From Candidatus Dadabacteria bacterium (GTDB taxonomy: Bacteria > Desulfobacterota_D > UBA1144 > Nemesobacterales > Nemesobacteraceae): a stretch of 51,349 nucleotides of DNA. Made by a program: the position numbers and the translations under genes. The stretch lies in assembly GCA_007571325.1 (NCBI GenBank), contig RKRQ01000089.1:1-51349 (forward strand), in the 5' to 3' direction. Positions 51,101-51,349 of the stretch are shown here, piece by piece. Under the pieces are notes generated by a model. The model saw nothing but the letters and a program-made list of their open reading frames with translations, was not told the DNA's origin and searched no databases. Position 1 is the stretch's first letter. Each line of letters opens with the position of its first letter.

Positions 51101-51349
51101 TTCAGCACAGAACCCCCGGGTTCCGATCCAAACCCTGACGTGGAGCCTGTGCTATATGACGAGAACGATATGGAGATAGGTCTTGTCACGAACGACGGAA
51201 TCATTTGTTTAGCTGGCACTCCTAACAATTCTCCATGTCCATTAATTATCGAACCGCCGGACGACAAGGAACCGCCGGACGACAAGGAACCGCCGGACGA
51301 CAAGGAACCGCCGGACGACAAGGAACCGCCGGACGACAAGGAACCGCCG
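48104..51349 (+). CDS. secreted repeat-rich beta-solenoid protein (autotransporter/adhesin-like), truncated by the window end
   Basis: Manually translated open frame of 1082 codons with no stop; RBS AAAGGAGG; hydrophobic signal-like N-terminus (YLTGIVLAGFILTFLIYNHSTFA); about 20 repeats like AHGIYGNHTGNGDLTIxLxGxIxTxG; C-terminal EPPDDK array. Missed by the ORF track because no stop lies within the window. Confidence 0.88.
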   Translation, partial: MGLSLYSTMYYLYCRLNYLTGIVLAGFILTFLIYNHSTFATPVQNNECGSLPSASGTITCDTSTYSTSGDGGIWYDITASSTSNKNFTFDLDDEIDIKFVTEYDSVNGWTKILDSVMENDLHGSKCDDPYDFGECEDAAAVRILRNTYVGDITINSSANIDARTKDDFHIFEDEEMGIYVRQRTKADLTLNATGGTIMSSGEGIYLSHTGASGDINLNLSGVTIIAGDRGNNDDDSTPEPVSSITQGVFAQMEPSTTGDLTITMSGGSIKNLYGHGILANQEGRGTLDITISGTAKIESVDASGVSGLLSYNSSSGFSSSGLKINMLGGKIHVEGNRTGSEGRAHGIHARKSTSNTVNGDFNIKMSWGEIVTEKKLAHGIFADQIWTGDINIDMSGYIQTKKSEALGIHGNHTGTGDITINLKDDGYIRTEGSEAYGIYANHTGTGDVAINLKDTDDTETSKIQTEGNDSYGIYANHTGDDDITIDVFGVLIRTGVTKQDGTVTGDSAHGIYGKHTGGGDLTISLRGEGKIQTIGDSAHGIYGYRTGAGSGKINIDMFVESANTGDCSSNNTADCDILTKGNDSHGIYGYRTGNGNIDIDIDMTGGDILTEGTESHGIYGRQFTGSGNIDIDMTGGSILTEEVRSYGIYGNHTGSAANSSDNVIDIKMAGGGILTKGDYATGIRGISSTATGDVSIELMGDGSIHTQGDYAEGIYGNYTGNGDLTISLRGGKGEIQTTGDSAHGIYGNHTGNGDLTINFNGSIETLGAGAHGILANHSGTTADISIHMSGGNVVTHASDAYPIHFMSSSANKTLTLSNTLIEHDIADGSFGTAISFSGNSDDLLRVEGGGKTTIRGDVNFSEGNDSLVFYTDPNQGTVEFAHEGGMMIDLEHISKIGSGVARLHSLSVESGIMSLENGDLRLNGHLDLGADGVLMIHDPSRLIFESGEEPDDYGRITASKVSFMSQNSRLYLSEGANPALDEKDVLLVNSEEQEVKGGHFSTEPPGSDPNPDVEPVLYDENDMEIGLVTNDGIICLAGTPNNSPCPLIIEPPDDKEPPDDKEPPDDKEPPDDKEPPDDKEPP
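51251..51349 (+). repeat. perfect 18-bp tandem repeat (gaaccgccggacgacaag), 5.5 copies, encoding (EPPDDK)n, continues beyond the window
   Basis: Direct reading; in frame with the ORF starting at 48104. Confidence 0.98.

Noticed and set aside
50998-51339. 113-aa minus-strand ORF beginning (SSGGSL)n
   Set aside because: Antisense of the EPPDDK array; low-complexity artefact.
51251-51349. CRISPR-like repeat array
   Set aside because: Units are 18 bp, directly contiguous with no spacers, and in frame with a coding sequence.

Overview
51 kb of a Gram-negative-type bacterial chromosome, mostly conserved core genes. In order: tRNA-Ser(GCT); manC-like mannose-1-P guanylyltransferase with a degenerate C-terminal cupin; a DUF4301-like protein; tRNA-Asp(GTC) and tRNA-Val(TAC); trxB; ygfZ-like; the mreBCD-mrdA-rodA cell-shape cluster; a SCO1-coxBACD-ctaA-ctaB caa3-type oxidase cluster; pepF; carA; endonuclease V; an alpha/beta hydrolase; gshB; gatCA; rsmI; a putative membrane-anchored PD-(D/E)XK-like protein; purKE; gph; trmFO; glyQS; a small tatA missed by the ORF track; a methylmalonyl-CoA-epimerase/glyoxalase; rng; an EVE protein; hisAF; a dGTPase-like HD protein; mqnA, mqnD and an mqnX-like deaminase (futalosine menaquinone route) flanking a GGCT/N-formylglutamate-amidohydrolase-like fusion; dapF; dodecin; ccsA-like; prfA. 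The most interesting part is the right edge. After about 1.1 kb of apparently non-coding or decayed DNA, an ORF absent from the supplied track (48104 to beyond 51349, at least 1082 codons, open at the window end) encodes a secreted protein. It has about 20 degenerate repeats of the type A(H/Y)GIYGNHTGxGDxTIxLxGGxIxTxG, predicted beta-solenoid, followed by a perfect 18-bp tandem array encoding (EPPDDK)n. A T7-A-C9 homopolymer tract lies 32 nt upstream of its start codon, suggesting a phase-variable surface protein or autotransporter. Identifications rest on recognising protein motifs by eye; no database search was run.
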